Source: Chryseobacterium sp. StRB126
Lineage (GTDB): Bacteria; Bacteroidota; Bacteroidia; Flavobacteriales; Weeksellaceae
Assembly (NCBI RefSeq): GCF_000829375.1
Contig: NZ_AP014624.1
Location: 868,001-932,000 of the forward strand
Length of the DNA: 64,000 nt
Reading direction: 5' to 3'
Every line of letters begins with the position of its first letter. Position 1 is the first letter of the stretch. Shown here one piece after another: positions 1-8,130 of the stretch. Made by a program: the position numbers and the translations under genes. Below the pieces are notes generated by a model. It searched no databases and was not told where the DNA came from. It saw only the letters and a list, made by a program, of their open reading frames with translations.

Positions 1-632
1 ATCTCCCACAAGGCTTTTGAGAGATACCCTTTATCGGCAAACAACTTCCCAAACAATTGCTTGGTCATTTTCTTAATATGTTTCGGATTTCGGTCATCCA
101 CATTTCCTTTTGTCAAATAAAAGGATAAAAGTTCTCCTTTTTCATTGCATACCAAATGTAGTTTGAAGCCGTAAAACCAGCCCATTGAGGACTTTCCGCG
201 TTCTGCGAAACCTTTGAAAACTTTATGATTATGTATCCTTTGGTTTCTACAGACTTTCAAAGTTGTACTGTCCATAAAGCTGATTCCTGTGCATTTTCCA
301 AGACATTTTTCTTTCAAAAACAAGACAAAAACAACAAAACATCTTTGTTGGAGCTCGATAAACCTGTTGTAGGAAAGCCTATTTGGAAATAAATCTTTCC
401 AATATCCACAAACTACTTCCTGATAGTAATGTTTAAATGTTTTGTGAGCTCCCAAATGAAAGCCTATCATGATTGTGATAATTTCAGAATCAAACATTTT
501 TGAAGTTCTGTTTCTTCTTTTCTTGCTGTCTCCTAATGCTTCTAGCTTTAATTTTTTAATTTGCGCATCAAACTCTTTACAAAAATCATCAATTTGTACA
601 AAAATATTTGTAATTTGGTCTTTCAAATTCAT
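1..632 (-). CDS. IS982-family transposase, C-terminus outside the window
   Basis: My translation from the ATG at 632 gives about 210 residues with no stop before the window edge. It begins MNLKDQITNIFVQIDDFC. It contains the IS982-type DDE core: FMDSTTLKVC with the first Asp, the stretch GKSSMGWFYGFKLHLVCNEKGE around residues 145-165, then KGNVDDRNP and FADKGYLS, one of which carries the second Asp. Family members are about 290 residues, so roughly 80 residues including the catalytic Glu lie outside the window. The visible part has no frameshift, so the copy could be active. The enzyme cuts and pastes the IS by recognising the terminal repeats. Confidence 0.88.
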   Translation of the reverse strand, partial: MNLKDQITNIFVQIDDFCKEFDAQIKKLKLEALGDSKKRRNRTSKMFDSEIITIMIGFHLGAHKTFKHYYQEVVCGYWKDLFPNRLSYNRFIELQQRCFVVFVLFLKEKCLGKCTGISFMDSTTLKVCRNQRIHNHKVFKGFAERGKSSMGWFYGFKLHLVCNEKGELLSFYLTKGNVDDRNPKHIKKMTKQLFGKLFADKGYLSKALWE

Positions 633-734
633 AGCAATAAATCGTTTAAATATTTGAATGTCAGAAACTTAAATATACGAATTATTGCTATTTTTTACAA
701 AGTTTATCTCAATTATTATCCCGAACTCAGGTTA
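1..734 (-). mobile_element. IS982-family insertion sequence, partial (5' end of element)
   Basis: The element is cut by the window start. Its outer end is the terminal inverted repeat ending at 734, which reads TAACCTGAGTTCGGGATAA from outside inwards. A transposase reading inwards starts about 100 bp from that end. The same 19-bp end sequence recurs at 29396 and, inverted with two differences, at 29634, which supports the boundary. No convincing target duplication could be tested because the other end is missing. Confidence 0.85.
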
Positions 735-818
735 AATAACATTATTTCCCAAAGAATAAATAAACTTGGTAGGTATGCAATCTCGTGGGTTTATTGAAGC
801 TAAATTGTATTGTTAAAG

Positions 819-845
819 AAAAAACCTCTGAATAGAGGTTTTTTT
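819..845. terminator. Bidirectional hairpin terminator after ribA
   Basis: AAAACCTCT and AGAGGTTTT form a 9-bp stem around a 4-base loop, with A-rich and T-rich flanks on either side. It ends the minus-strand ribA transcript 4 bp beyond its stop codon and also blocks reading from the IS side. Confidence 0.8.
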
Positions 846-848
846 ATT

Positions 849-1445
849 TTAGTTATCATTGTCATCGAGTAGATGTCCAAAGAAATCTTTTTTTGTCTGT
901 AAATAGCCTTTACTCATTTCGTTGGCCGGAATTTGCAAAGGGATCCTTGAGTTGAGATGAACATTGCTGTCTACCACATATTTTACCTTTTCAGGATTAT
1001 TGGTCAAAAGGTTGACATCTTTTACATCCAACAGATTAAGAATGTCAATGGCTACACCAAAGTTTCTATCATCTGCAGGCAGTCCCAATTCAAGATTGGC
1101 CTGTACCGTGTCAAGTCCTTTCTCCTGTAATGAATATGCCTTTAATTTATTGATGATACCAATATTACGGCCTTCCTGACGAAGATATATAATAATGCCG
1201 CCGTTTTCATGGATATATTTCATGGCTGCATCCAATTGCTGGCCACATTCACATTTTTTTGAATGGAAGACTTCTCCTGTAATACATTCTGAATGGAAAC
1301 GGACATTAACAGGTTTTGAAAAATCTGTATTGTCTGCGATGATTGCCATGTGAGGCATCCAGTCGTTTTCATTTTCGGAGAAAGCGATCATTCGGAACTT
1401 GCCGTGCTCTGTAGGAACGTTGGCTTCCGCCTGAATTTTAATCAT
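849..1445 (-). CDS. ribA: GTP cyclohydrolase II
   Basis: This enzyme opens GTP to 2,5-diamino-6-ribosylamino-pyrimidinone phosphate, formate and pyrophosphate, the first committed step of riboflavin synthesis in the cytoplasm. The 198-residue protein has the three zinc-binding cysteines in the pattern C-x10-C-x-C (SECITGEVFHSKKCECG, near residues 54-67) and the RQEGRNIGI motif with the catalytic arginine. Its length fits stand-alone RibA; there is no fused DHBP synthase (RibB) domain. It is the last gene of a minus-strand run and is followed at once by a terminator. The gap to the upstream lipoprotein gene is 18 bp, so it is probably cotranscribed with that gene. Confidence 0.95.
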   Translation of the reverse strand: MIKIQAEANVPTEHGKFRMIAFSENENDWMPHMAIIADNTDFSKPVNVRFHSECITGEVFHSKKCECGQQLDAAMKYIHENGGIIIYLRQEGRNIGIINKLKAYSLQEKGLDTVQANLELGLPADDRNFGVAIDILNLLDVKDVNLLTNNPEKVKYVVDSNVHLNSRIPLQIPANEMSKGYLQTKKDFFGHLLDDNDN

Positions 1446-1463
1446 TGATAGTTCAATTAGTTT

Positions 1464-1922
1464 TTAACTTCCTGGTAGAGCATCTTCAATTACAGAAATA
1501 TTGGTTTTTAAACGGACCAAGTATCTGTTAAGAACTTCATCATCATCCTTTTCAAGGCTTTGTCTTTGCTTTTGAATTTTTTTGTATGATTTTTCGAAGC
1601 TTTTCAGTGCTCTGCTTTTACCTGCAGAATTATTGGCATCAATAGCATATAAATAATTCTGAAGGCTGTATTTCAAACTTGTGATTTCATCATTAAGCCC
1701 ATTGTTTTTAAACTTAGGGAAAGTGGAGATGATATTTGAAATCTCAGAAGCATTTATGTTTTCCTTGATATTGATATTAAAACTCTTCTTTGAGCCTCTA
1801 TCAGAATCAGAGCCTTTTGTATCGCTATAAAAGTTATTTGACAGCGGAGAAAGGTTAAGCTTTTCCGTTGCACAGGAAGATGTTAATATTAGTAATACTC
1901 CAAAAAAAACTAGTCTTTTCAT
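1464..1922 (-). CDS. Small lipoprotein of unknown function
   Basis: The 152-residue product starts with a lipoprotein signal (MKRLVFFGVLLILTSSCATE; lipobox TSSC, lipidated Cys near residue 17). The mature part is charged and mostly helical with no recognised domain. Its start overlaps the stop of the DUF4254 gene by four bases, so the two are translationally coupled. It probably sits in a periplasm-facing or outer membrane leaflet. Function unknown; its neighbours (EnvC, TatA) suggest an envelope role, but that is inference. Confidence 0.75.
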   Translation of the reverse strand: MKRLVFFGVLLILTSSCATEKLNLSPLSNNFYSDTKGSDSDRGSKKSFNINIKENINASEISNIISTFPKFKNNGLNDEITSLKYSLQNYLYAIDANNSAGKSRALKSFEKSYKKIQKQRQSLEKDDDEVLNRYLVRLKTNISVIEDALPGS

Positions 1923-2533
1923 TTTTGTTGCCCTTTTTGATAAAGGATTGGGTTAAGACTTTCATCGTTATACATTTTCATTTGTTTGTATACCTTCATC
2001 TTAACGTTACCGTTTTCAATATCAGCAAGCAACTGATCTATAGAAGTGGATAGGTCTTCCTTCTGAATAAGCAGAACGTCCAGTTTAGCCTGGCAATTGT
2101 TTCTGTGTTCTTCAGAGGCGGATTCTCTATGGGCTTCTAATGACATATGATAAACCTTTAAGGCAAGAATTGACAATCTGTCTACTGCCCAAGCGGGAGT
2201 TTCTGTATTTATCTTTGCTTCAGGTTTAGGAGTTATATTTTCAAACTTATTAAGGAACCAACTGTCAATATATTCTACCAGATCAGTTCTTTTCTGATTG
2301 GAGGCGTCTATTGTTCTCTTGAGTTGAAGAGCTTCAGCTGGATCAATATTTTCATCTCTAATAATATCTTCCAGATGCCATTGAACGGTATCAATCCAGT
2401 TCTTTGCATACAAAATCCGTTCCAAACTATCTTTTTCGAACGGGTTATTAATTAGAGTGTTAACGTCATCAGACACGTGATAGTCTTCAATAGATTGATT
2501 GAAGACTTTCCATGCAGTCTCAGTAAATTTCAT
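1919..2533 (-). CDS. DUF4254 domain protein
   Basis: The 204-residue soluble, largely helical protein matches the DUF4254 family, which is common in Bacteroidota. The recognisable pattern is the N-terminal KVFNQSIEDYH, the helix YAKNWIDTVQWHLEDIIRD near residues 43-61 and PAWAVDRLSILALKVYHM near residue 117. There is no signal peptide. The family has no established biochemical role. The gene lies 15 bp after tatA and overlaps the next lipoprotein gene, so it belongs to the envelope-related run that ends with ribA. Confidence 0.8.
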   Translation of the reverse strand: MKFTETAWKVFNQSIEDYHVSDDVNTLINNPFEKDSLERILYAKNWIDTVQWHLEDIIRDENIDPAEALQLKRTIDASNQKRTDLVEYIDSWFLNKFENITPKPEAKINTETPAWAVDRLSILALKVYHMSLEAHRESASEEHRNNCQAKLDVLLIQKEDLSTSIDQLLADIENGNVKMKVYKQMKMYNDESLNPILYQKGQQK

Positions 2534-2548
2534 TAATTCTAAGGAATT

Positions 2549-2761
2549 TTAGTTACTTGAAGAATTATTGTTTGGAGAAGACGATTTGTTTTCAGAACCT
2601 GGCTTGTCTTCTTCTTTTACCGCATCTTTAAATTCTTTGATCCCTGAACCAACGCCTCTCATTAGTTCCGGAATTTTCTTTCCTCCAAAAAGCAGCACTA
2701 AAACGATCGCTACGATAAGGATATGCTGCCAAGATATGGCAAGTATTGTTAGTGTATTCAT
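2549..2761 (-). CDS. tatA: Sec-independent protein translocase subunit TatA/TatE
   Basis: The 70-residue protein has one N-terminal membrane helix (WQHILIVAIVLVLLFGGKKIPE), the FGGKKIPELMRGVGSGIKEFK hinge and amphipathic helix typical of TatA, and a short acidic, Ser/Asn-rich tail. TatA forms the size-adapting pore for folded proteins with twin-arginine signals. No tatC is near, which is usual in Flavobacteriia, where tat genes are dispersed. The gene lies 30 bp downstream of the EnvC gene. Confidence 0.9.
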   Translation of the reverse strand: MNTLTILAISWQHILIVAIVLVLLFGGKKIPELMRGVGSGIKEFKDAVKEEDKPGSENKSSSPNNNSSSN

Positions 2762-2791
2762 CTCTAAAATTTTTGCAAAGTTACACTTTTT

Positions 2792-4354
2792 TTAATATGA
2801 AATCCAACCTAATGGATCAACTGGTGTACTTCCATTCCATACTTGGAAATCAAGGGTGTAAGCGCCATCAAAATCCTGAGCTACAGTTCCTACGGGAGTT
2901 CCTGCAGAAACCTGTTGTCCTTTGGAAACACTTACATTTCCTAAGTTGGAATAAATGGTAAAGTAGCTTCCGTGTTTAATGATTACAGTCTTTGTACCAT
3001 CATTATTAGCCAGTACTGAAGATACAGAACCCGGATAAACAGATTTTGCGCGGGTACCTGATGGCACAGAAAGTTTGATACCATTATTTTCTTCTGTAAT
3101 ATTTTTGAAAACAGGGTGTGGCTGTCTTCCGAAACGGTGAGTAATCTGTCCGGCTCTGTCCGCTGGGTATCCTAATCTTCCTCTGCTTTCTGCAAAACTG
3201 CTTCCTGCTGAGGTTGTTACTCCATAGCTTGTCATAGCTTTAGATTCTGCTGCTTTTTTGTCTTCTTCTTTTCTCTTGGCTAGAGCTAATTCTGCGGCTC
3301 TGGCTGCAGCTAGTTTATCAGCCGCTTCTCTAGATTTGGCTGCAGCCTCATCAGATGCTTTTTTAGCTGCTATTCTTCTGGCTTCATCTTTTGCATTGGC
3401 TTCAGCCCTTGCCGCTTCTTCATTACGTTTTCTTTCTTCTTCAGCTCTTCTTGCTGCTAATTCTGCTGCTTTTTTAGCTTCCGCTTCCGCAATTCTTCTT
3501 TCTCTTTCCAAAGCTTCCGCTCTTGCCTTAGCTTCTGCTTCAATTCTTGCTTTTTCTCTTTCAGCTGCAAGTTTTGCTAAACGTATTTTTTCGGCTTCCG
3601 CTTTTCTTCTGGCTTCTTCTTCTGCTTTTGCGATTCTGATCTCTTCAGCAATAATTGCTCTGATCTGCCCTTCAAGAGCTTTGGACTGAACTTGTTTTTG
3701 TTTCAGTTCACCAGTAAGTTTTACTTCGTTCTTTTTAAAATCAGCTACCAGTTGCTCTTTTTGAGCTCTTTCCGCATTAATCGTTGCTAAATCCTTCTGT
3801 TGGTTTACCAGAAGGTTTTGTTTCTCTTTTACAGAGTTTTGTCTTTGCGTAATGGTTTTTTTGATTTGATTGGCTGCATCAGTAATTTCAGCTGCTTTTT
3901 TATCTTGGTAATCAGAATATTGTTTTAAGTATTGTACTCTTCGAATACCTTCGCCCAAATTTTTAGACGAAAGAATGAAGGTTACTTTATTCTGTACCCC
4001 TTTATTTTTATAGGCATTTACCAAGACTTCAGCATAATTCTTTCTCAGAACTGCCAATTCCTTATTCTGACGGTTAATTTCAAGTTGCTTCAGATAGATG
4101 TCATCTTCAATAAACCTCTTTTCTTTTTGAGTATTATTGTAGACCTTTTCTCTTAAGACTAACTTTTGATTAACGCTGGTAAGGTAGGCTATGGAAAGTT
4201 TAGATTCGCTTCTTGTTTTAGCTAAATCCGTATTTATTTGGGCAATTTGTTTTTTAAGTTCGGCATTCTGCTTCTGCAGTTGTTCTTTATTCTGCTGCCC
4301 CTGGTGCAGTCCAAACATAAGAACACCTATTAAAAAGCTAAATTTTTTAATCAT
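2792..4354 (-). CDS. EnvC/NlpD-like murein hydrolase activator (degenerate LytM domain)
   Basis: The 520-residue exported protein has a signal peptide, a coiled coil (about residues 25-230), an Ala/Glu/Lys/Arg-rich low-complexity helix (about 235-370) and a C-terminal M23/LytM fold (about 390-520). The LytM metal ligands look lost: the usual HxxxD position reads NNGIKL, the YxH position reads IYSNL, and the HxH position reads LDFQVW. Like E. coli EnvC it would then activate an amidase at the division site and not cut peptidoglycan itself. Its start overlaps the DUF4292 stop by four bases. Confidence 0.85.
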   Translation of the reverse strand: MIKKFSFLIGVLMFGLHQGQQNKEQLQKQNAELKKQIAQINTDLAKTRSESKLSIAYLTSVNQKLVLREKVYNNTQKEKRFIEDDIYLKQLEINRQNKELAVLRKNYAEVLVNAYKNKGVQNKVTFILSSKNLGEGIRRVQYLKQYSDYQDKKAAEITDAANQIKKTITQRQNSVKEKQNLLVNQQKDLATINAERAQKEQLVADFKKNEVKLTGELKQKQVQSKALEGQIRAIIAEEIRIAKAEEEARRKAEAEKIRLAKLAAEREKARIEAEAKARAEALERERRIAEAEAKKAAELAARRAEEERKRNEEAARAEANAKDEARRIAAKKASDEAAAKSREAADKLAAARAAELALAKRKEEDKKAAESKAMTSYGVTTSAGSSFAESRGRLGYPADRAGQITHRFGRQPHPVFKNITEENNGIKLSVPSGTRAKSVYPGSVSSVLANNDGTKTVIIKHGSYFTIYSNLGNVSVSKGQQVSAGTPVGTVAQDFDGAYTLDFQVWNGSTPVDPLGWISY

Positions 4355-5196
4355 TTAATCTCAATTTTCTTATAACTGGATGGTACAGAATAAGGAGTTT
4401 CCATCCTCGAAAAGTCAAATTTCGTGTTTTCCAGTAAAATTTGACTAGATTTTGAACCTTTTATAATTATTTTAACATTTTGTGGAAGGCGAATTCCAGT
4501 GTATTCATTCCAGTCACTGTAAGATATTTCTAACTCATCGGGAGATAAAACATCCTTTAGATTGACACTCAGTAAATCATAATTGGTGTCATATTGGAGC
4601 TCAATTTTGTACTCTCTGTTTTTTTCATCGGTTACAATTTTCTGGTTTACATTAGAAACCATTTTATAGCCCTGTGCATTTTGAGTGAGTGTAAACTGAG
4701 AATCATTAATCTTTACAAAAGTTCTTCCCAACAGGATTTTTTCCAGTGCTTTATAATCAATAAAATTAACATTCAGCAGATTATTAAGATAATCAAAATC
4801 TGAATCAATATAAGTTTTGCTGGTTTTATCCTGCCCCTTTATTCCATCCGGAGTGGCAATCCCTCTGGCTACATTCAGAAAAAGAGCTCTAAGGTTCATC
4901 CAAACCTTTTTATCATTTTCAATATAAACCGTAGCATCTAATGTAGGTATGAAACTCCCTGTTTCTACACGAACTTTACTGTCTATCTTAATTTGTTCGA
5001 ATTTTGGTGGGAGTAATACATGCTCGTAAAAGGTAAGTTTATCTCTCACCGGTTGGTTTACGTCTTTTGGATTTCTGTTATCTTCAGCTGTTTTGATACT
5101 GTCCTGAGTATTACCTGTATTACTTTTTACAGCATTACGGGTTTTACAGGAGGATAAAGCAAGAAGCAATAAAAGAAGTGGAATCCAATTTTTCAT
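4351..5196 (-). CDS. DUF4292 lipoprotein
   Basis: I place the start at the ATG at 5196 because it gives a clean lipoprotein signal (MKNWIPLLLLLLALSSCKTRN, lipobox LSSC); upstream in-frame codons would bury it. The 281-residue product belongs to the DUF4292 family, whose fold resembles the LolA/LolB lipoprotein carriers. The mature part is beta-rich (EIKLQYDTNYDLLSVNL, LPQNVKIIIKG). It is the first gene of the six-gene run with EnvC, TatA, DUF4254, a lipoprotein and RibA. Role in the outer membrane inferred, not shown. Confidence 0.8.
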   Translation of the reverse strand: MKNWIPLLLLLLALSSCKTRNAVKSNTGNTQDSIKTAEDNRNPKDVNQPVRDKLTFYEHVLLPPKFEQIKIDSKVRVETGSFIPTLDATVYIENDKKVWMNLRALFLNVARGIATPDGIKGQDKTSKTYIDSDFDYLNNLLNVNFIDYKALEKILLGRTFVKINDSQFTLTQNAQGYKMVSNVNQKIVTDEKNREYKIELQYDTNYDLLSVNLKDVLSPDELEISYSDWNEYTGIRLPQNVKIIIKGSKSSQILLENTKFDFSRMETPYSVPSSYKKIEIK

Positions 5197-5240
5197 GTAT
5201 TTATCTTTTTTCGGTTTAAAAAAACGGTGCAATATTAACG

Positions 5241-5272
5241 CCAAACCACACAAAACATTTTGTGTGGTTTGG
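5241..5272. terminator. Strong perfect hairpin between two minus-strand genes
   Basis: CCAAACCACACAAAA at 5241-5255 pairs with all 15 bases of 5258-5272 around a 2-base gap. It lies between the nucleotidyltransferase stop (5310) and the DUF4292 start (5196). The T-rich tract follows on the plus side; on the minus side the run of T is weak. It may be a terminator for the upstream gene or a processing or stability hairpin. Confidence 0.6.
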
Positions 5273-5309
5273 TTTTATCTTATTTAAGTTAAAGAGTTTC
5301 TAATCTCAT

Positions 5310-6326
5310 TTATTTGGAGAGAAAATCTAACACTGAATAATCTCCCAGAGAAATTTCTCTTGCCACTCCAAAATACTGAGCAGAATTACCAATCATAGAA
5401 TTGGAAAGATTTCCATGGTTGATTCTTGTGTTTTCCTGAACTAGAGAGTTTTCAATATTAGAATTTACAACAGTGGTGTTGTTTCCTAACGAAACTCCAG
5501 GCCCTACTTTAGAGTTAGAAATTTTTACATTTTCTCCAATGAAACATGGTGGAATGATTAATGAGTTTTCAATCACTGCAGATGCAGGGTAGTTAGCCAT
5601 TTCAGCTGTTTCGTAAGCAAGAATCTTACTGTTGGTTTCTACTGTAGCATTTTTGTTACCGCAGTCCATCCAGTCGTTTACTTTCCCCAGTGTGAATTTA
5701 GCTCCTTTTGATCTTAAGTTTTCCAATGCTGTAGTCAATTGATATTCTCCACCATTTTTAATATCATTATCCATGATATAGTTGATTTCTTCCATCAGCT
5801 TTTCAGCGCTATTGAAGTAATAGATTCCAATAATAGCAAGGTCAGATACGAATGTTGTAGGCTTTTCAACGAAGTCTGTAATGAAACCATAGTTATCCAG
5901 CTTTACCACTCCGAATGCGGATGGATCTTCTACGCTTTTTACCCAGATTACTCCATCGGAATTTTTATCCAGTTGGAAATCTGCACGGAAAAGAGTATCA
6001 GCAAAGGCAATAACCACATTTCCTGTCATTGACTGTTCAGCACATTTGATGGCATGAGCAGTTCCAAGAGGATCGTTCTGATAATATATACTTCCTTTTG
6101 CTCCCAGTTTTTCGGCAATCTGAATTAAAGATTTTTCAATCTCAGGACCAAAGTCTCCGATAATAAAAGCTACCTCTTCAATATTTTCTCCTGCAACTTT
6201 AGCAATATCTTCCACTAATCTCTGTACGATAGGTTTCCCTGCGATAGGAATAAGCGGTTTTGGAACTGTTAATGTATGTGGGCGTAATCTGGAACCACGT
6301 CCAGCCATTGGAACAATAATTTTCAT
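5310..6326 (-). CDS. Sugar-1-phosphate nucleotidylyltransferase with hexapeptide repeats
   Basis: The 338-residue enzyme has an N-terminal nucleotidyltransferase domain (MAGRGSRLRPHT, then KPLIPIAGKP, NDPLGTAHAI, FADTLF, VEKP and DWMDCGN) and a C-terminal left-handed beta-helix region (about residues 245-330, with IENSLIIPPCFIGENVKI-type repeats). It should join a sugar-1-phosphate to a nucleoside triphosphate, making an activated sugar for surface polysaccharide. The exact sugar cannot be read from sequence. The neighbouring flippase gene supports an envelope glycan role. Flavobacterial homologues are annotated as glucose-1-phosphate thymidylyl- or uridylyltransferase-like. Confidence 0.85.
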   Translation of the reverse strand: MKIIVPMAGRGSRLRPHTLTVPKPLIPIAGKPIVQRLVEDIAKVAGENIEEVAFIIGDFGPEIEKSLIQIAEKLGAKGSIYYQNDPLGTAHAIKCAEQSMTGNVVIAFADTLFRADFQLDKNSDGVIWVKSVEDPSAFGVVKLDNYGFITDFVEKPTTFVSDLAIIGIYYFNSAEKLMEEINYIMDNDIKNGGEYQLTTALENLRSKGAKFTLGKVNDWMDCGNKNATVETNSKILAYETAEMANYPASAVIENSLIIPPCFIGENVKISNSKVGPGVSLGNNTTVVNSNIENSLVQENTRINHGNLSNSMIGNSAQYFGVAREISLGDYSVLDFLSK

Positions 6327-6470
6327 AGATGATATAACGATGTTTTTTGTTTAAATGTAATGTAGGGCTAAATATAGTAATTAAAGCATTTCTAAAAAGT
6401 AATACTTATCACATTTAGCAGTTTGTTTAGTTTTTTAAAGCTTAATAATCATCAAAACTAAGACCAATTT

Positions 6471-7925
6471 CTAAGCCTTTTTAAGAATTTTTGATATTAT
6501 AGCTTTTTCTTTAAAGGCTACAAGGCACAAGAACAAGATAAGAAATAAATTCCCTATCAGGTAGTTGGTTCTGAACTCATAAAAAGAAAGTAAGGAAAAA
6601 GTAATGGTGAATGCCAGATACATTACTATTTTTCCTGTATTATAATGAATAGGATATTGTTTCTGGCCCCAGATGTAGGAAATAACCATCATGGAGGTGA
6701 AAGTTATTAAAGCAGCCATGGCACTTGCCCAATACCCATATTGAGGAATGAACAGGAAGTTAATTAAAATAGTAATACATGCTCCGATAATTGATATGTA
6801 CAATCCAACTCTTGTCTGATCTGAAAGCTTATACCATATGGAAAGATTAAGATAAATTCCTAAAAATAAGGCTCCCAGCATTACAAAAGGAATAATTTTA
6901 ATCCCTTCATAATAAAGAGGATTTCCAAGATATTTTTCGGAAATCCATTGAAGGTTTACCATAAGACCCATATAAATAATACAACTGCAGATAACGAAAA
7001 CATCCATCAATACAGCATAGGTTTTATGAGAGTCTTTATTTTTGAAACTTGAGAAGAAATAGGGTTCAATACCCAATTGGTAAGCCTGTCTGAAAACAGT
7101 AATGAAGGTTGCTATCTTATATACAGCGCCATATACACCAATCTGGTGACGGGCTTCTTCTTCTGGAAGCAAATATTTCAGAAACTGCCTATCTAAAGTC
7201 TGGTTTACAATACCTGCAAGCCCGGCAATCATAACTGGCCATGAATAATTCATGATTCTTTTCCATAAGTTGAAATCAAATTTTGAAAAACTGAAACTGA
7301 AGAATTCTTTTCCAATAATTAAAAGAGTGATGATACTTTGTATAAGGTTTGCTACAAAAACATATCCGATACCAAAATCAGGATTGTATTTTAAACCTAA
7401 TATACCTTCAGGGTGTTTTGGAAGCCATTTTATAAAAAATAACACCAATAAAAAATAGATGGATGAACCTGCTACTTTTGAAAGCATATATTTAAAAGGT
7501 TTGCCCTGAAGTCTTAGAATTGCTGATGGAATAGTAGCAAAAGCATCCAATGAAAGAATGAATAAAAAGATGACCAGAAAGTTTACCTGATCTGGAGTTT
7601 CAAAAGCCTGTGCCAGCTGATACCGGAAAACATATCCTAAAATGAGATAAATAAGACCTATACTGATAATACTTACCGAACAAGTTGAAATTAATGTTTT
7701 CTTGTCAATGTTTTCTTCCTGTGCAAAACGGAAGAAAGAAGTTTCCATACCGTGAGTAAGCAATACTGTAATTACACCGGCGATAGAATACCAGTCTACA
7801 AACGGAGATGAGGCTGCAGGTCCAAAAAATGAGGTAACGATTGGAGCAATAATAAATGGGAAAATTCGTACTAATACGGAACTTAGCCCATATACTGCAG
7901 TTTGCCCTAATAATTTCTTATACAA
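6471..7925 (-). CDS. Polysaccharide flippase of the MOP superfamily (Wzx-like)
   Basis: The 484-residue integral membrane protein has about 12-14 hydrophobic helices spread along its length and the N-terminal family pattern GQTAVYGLSSVLVRIFPFIIAPIVTSFF. MOP flippases move lipid-linked oligosaccharides across the inner membrane. It lies 144 bp upstream of the nucleotidyltransferase gene on the same strand, and the two may act on the same glycan. The substrate cannot be assigned. Confidence 0.85.
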   Translation of the reverse strand: MYKKLLGQTAVYGLSSVLVRIFPFIIAPIVTSFFGPAASSPFVDWYSIAGVITVLLTHGMETSFFRFAQEENIDKKTLISTCSVSIISIGLIYLILGYVFRYQLAQAFETPDQVNFLVIFLFILSLDAFATIPSAILRLQGKPFKYMLSKVAGSSIYFLLVLFFIKWLPKHPEGILGLKYNPDFGIGYVFVANLIQSIITLLIIGKEFFSFSFSKFDFNLWKRIMNYSWPVMIAGLAGIVNQTLDRQFLKYLLPEEEARHQIGVYGAVYKIATFITVFRQAYQLGIEPYFFSSFKNKDSHKTYAVLMDVFVICSCIIYMGLMVNLQWISEKYLGNPLYYEGIKIIPFVMLGALFLGIYLNLSIWYKLSDQTRVGLYISIIGACITILINFLFIPQYGYWASAMAALITFTSMMVISYIWGQKQYPIHYNTGKIVMYLAFTITFSLLSFYEFRTNYLIGNLFLILFLCLVAFKEKAIISKILKKA

Positions 7926-8130
7926 TTCGAAAAATTTTATGCAAATGTAAATATTTAGAAATTGATTTATTACCAGTGGTATTAAAATTCATTCATAAAC
8001 CTTAATTTTGCTTTTTAGAGAATTTAAAAGCAAGATGTTATTAATTCATAATTGTATTTATTCATCAGCCTTAATTGATAATTGATCCTTTTTTAGCCTC
8101 TGATTTCTAATCTAATTTCTAAAAAGTAAA

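Noticed and set aside
469..797. Two short plus-strand frames at the left edge
   Set aside because: They are antisense to, or overlap the end of, the IS982 transposase and end in the terminal repeat.
2549..2761. A complete tat operon
   Set aside because: Only tatA is here; no tatB or tatC is found in the window.
3258..3689. Long plus-strand open frame opposite the EnvC gene
   Set aside because: It is Ala/Ser/Leu-only because it is antisense to the Ala/Glu/Lys-rich helix of EnvC; no start signal and no homology pattern.
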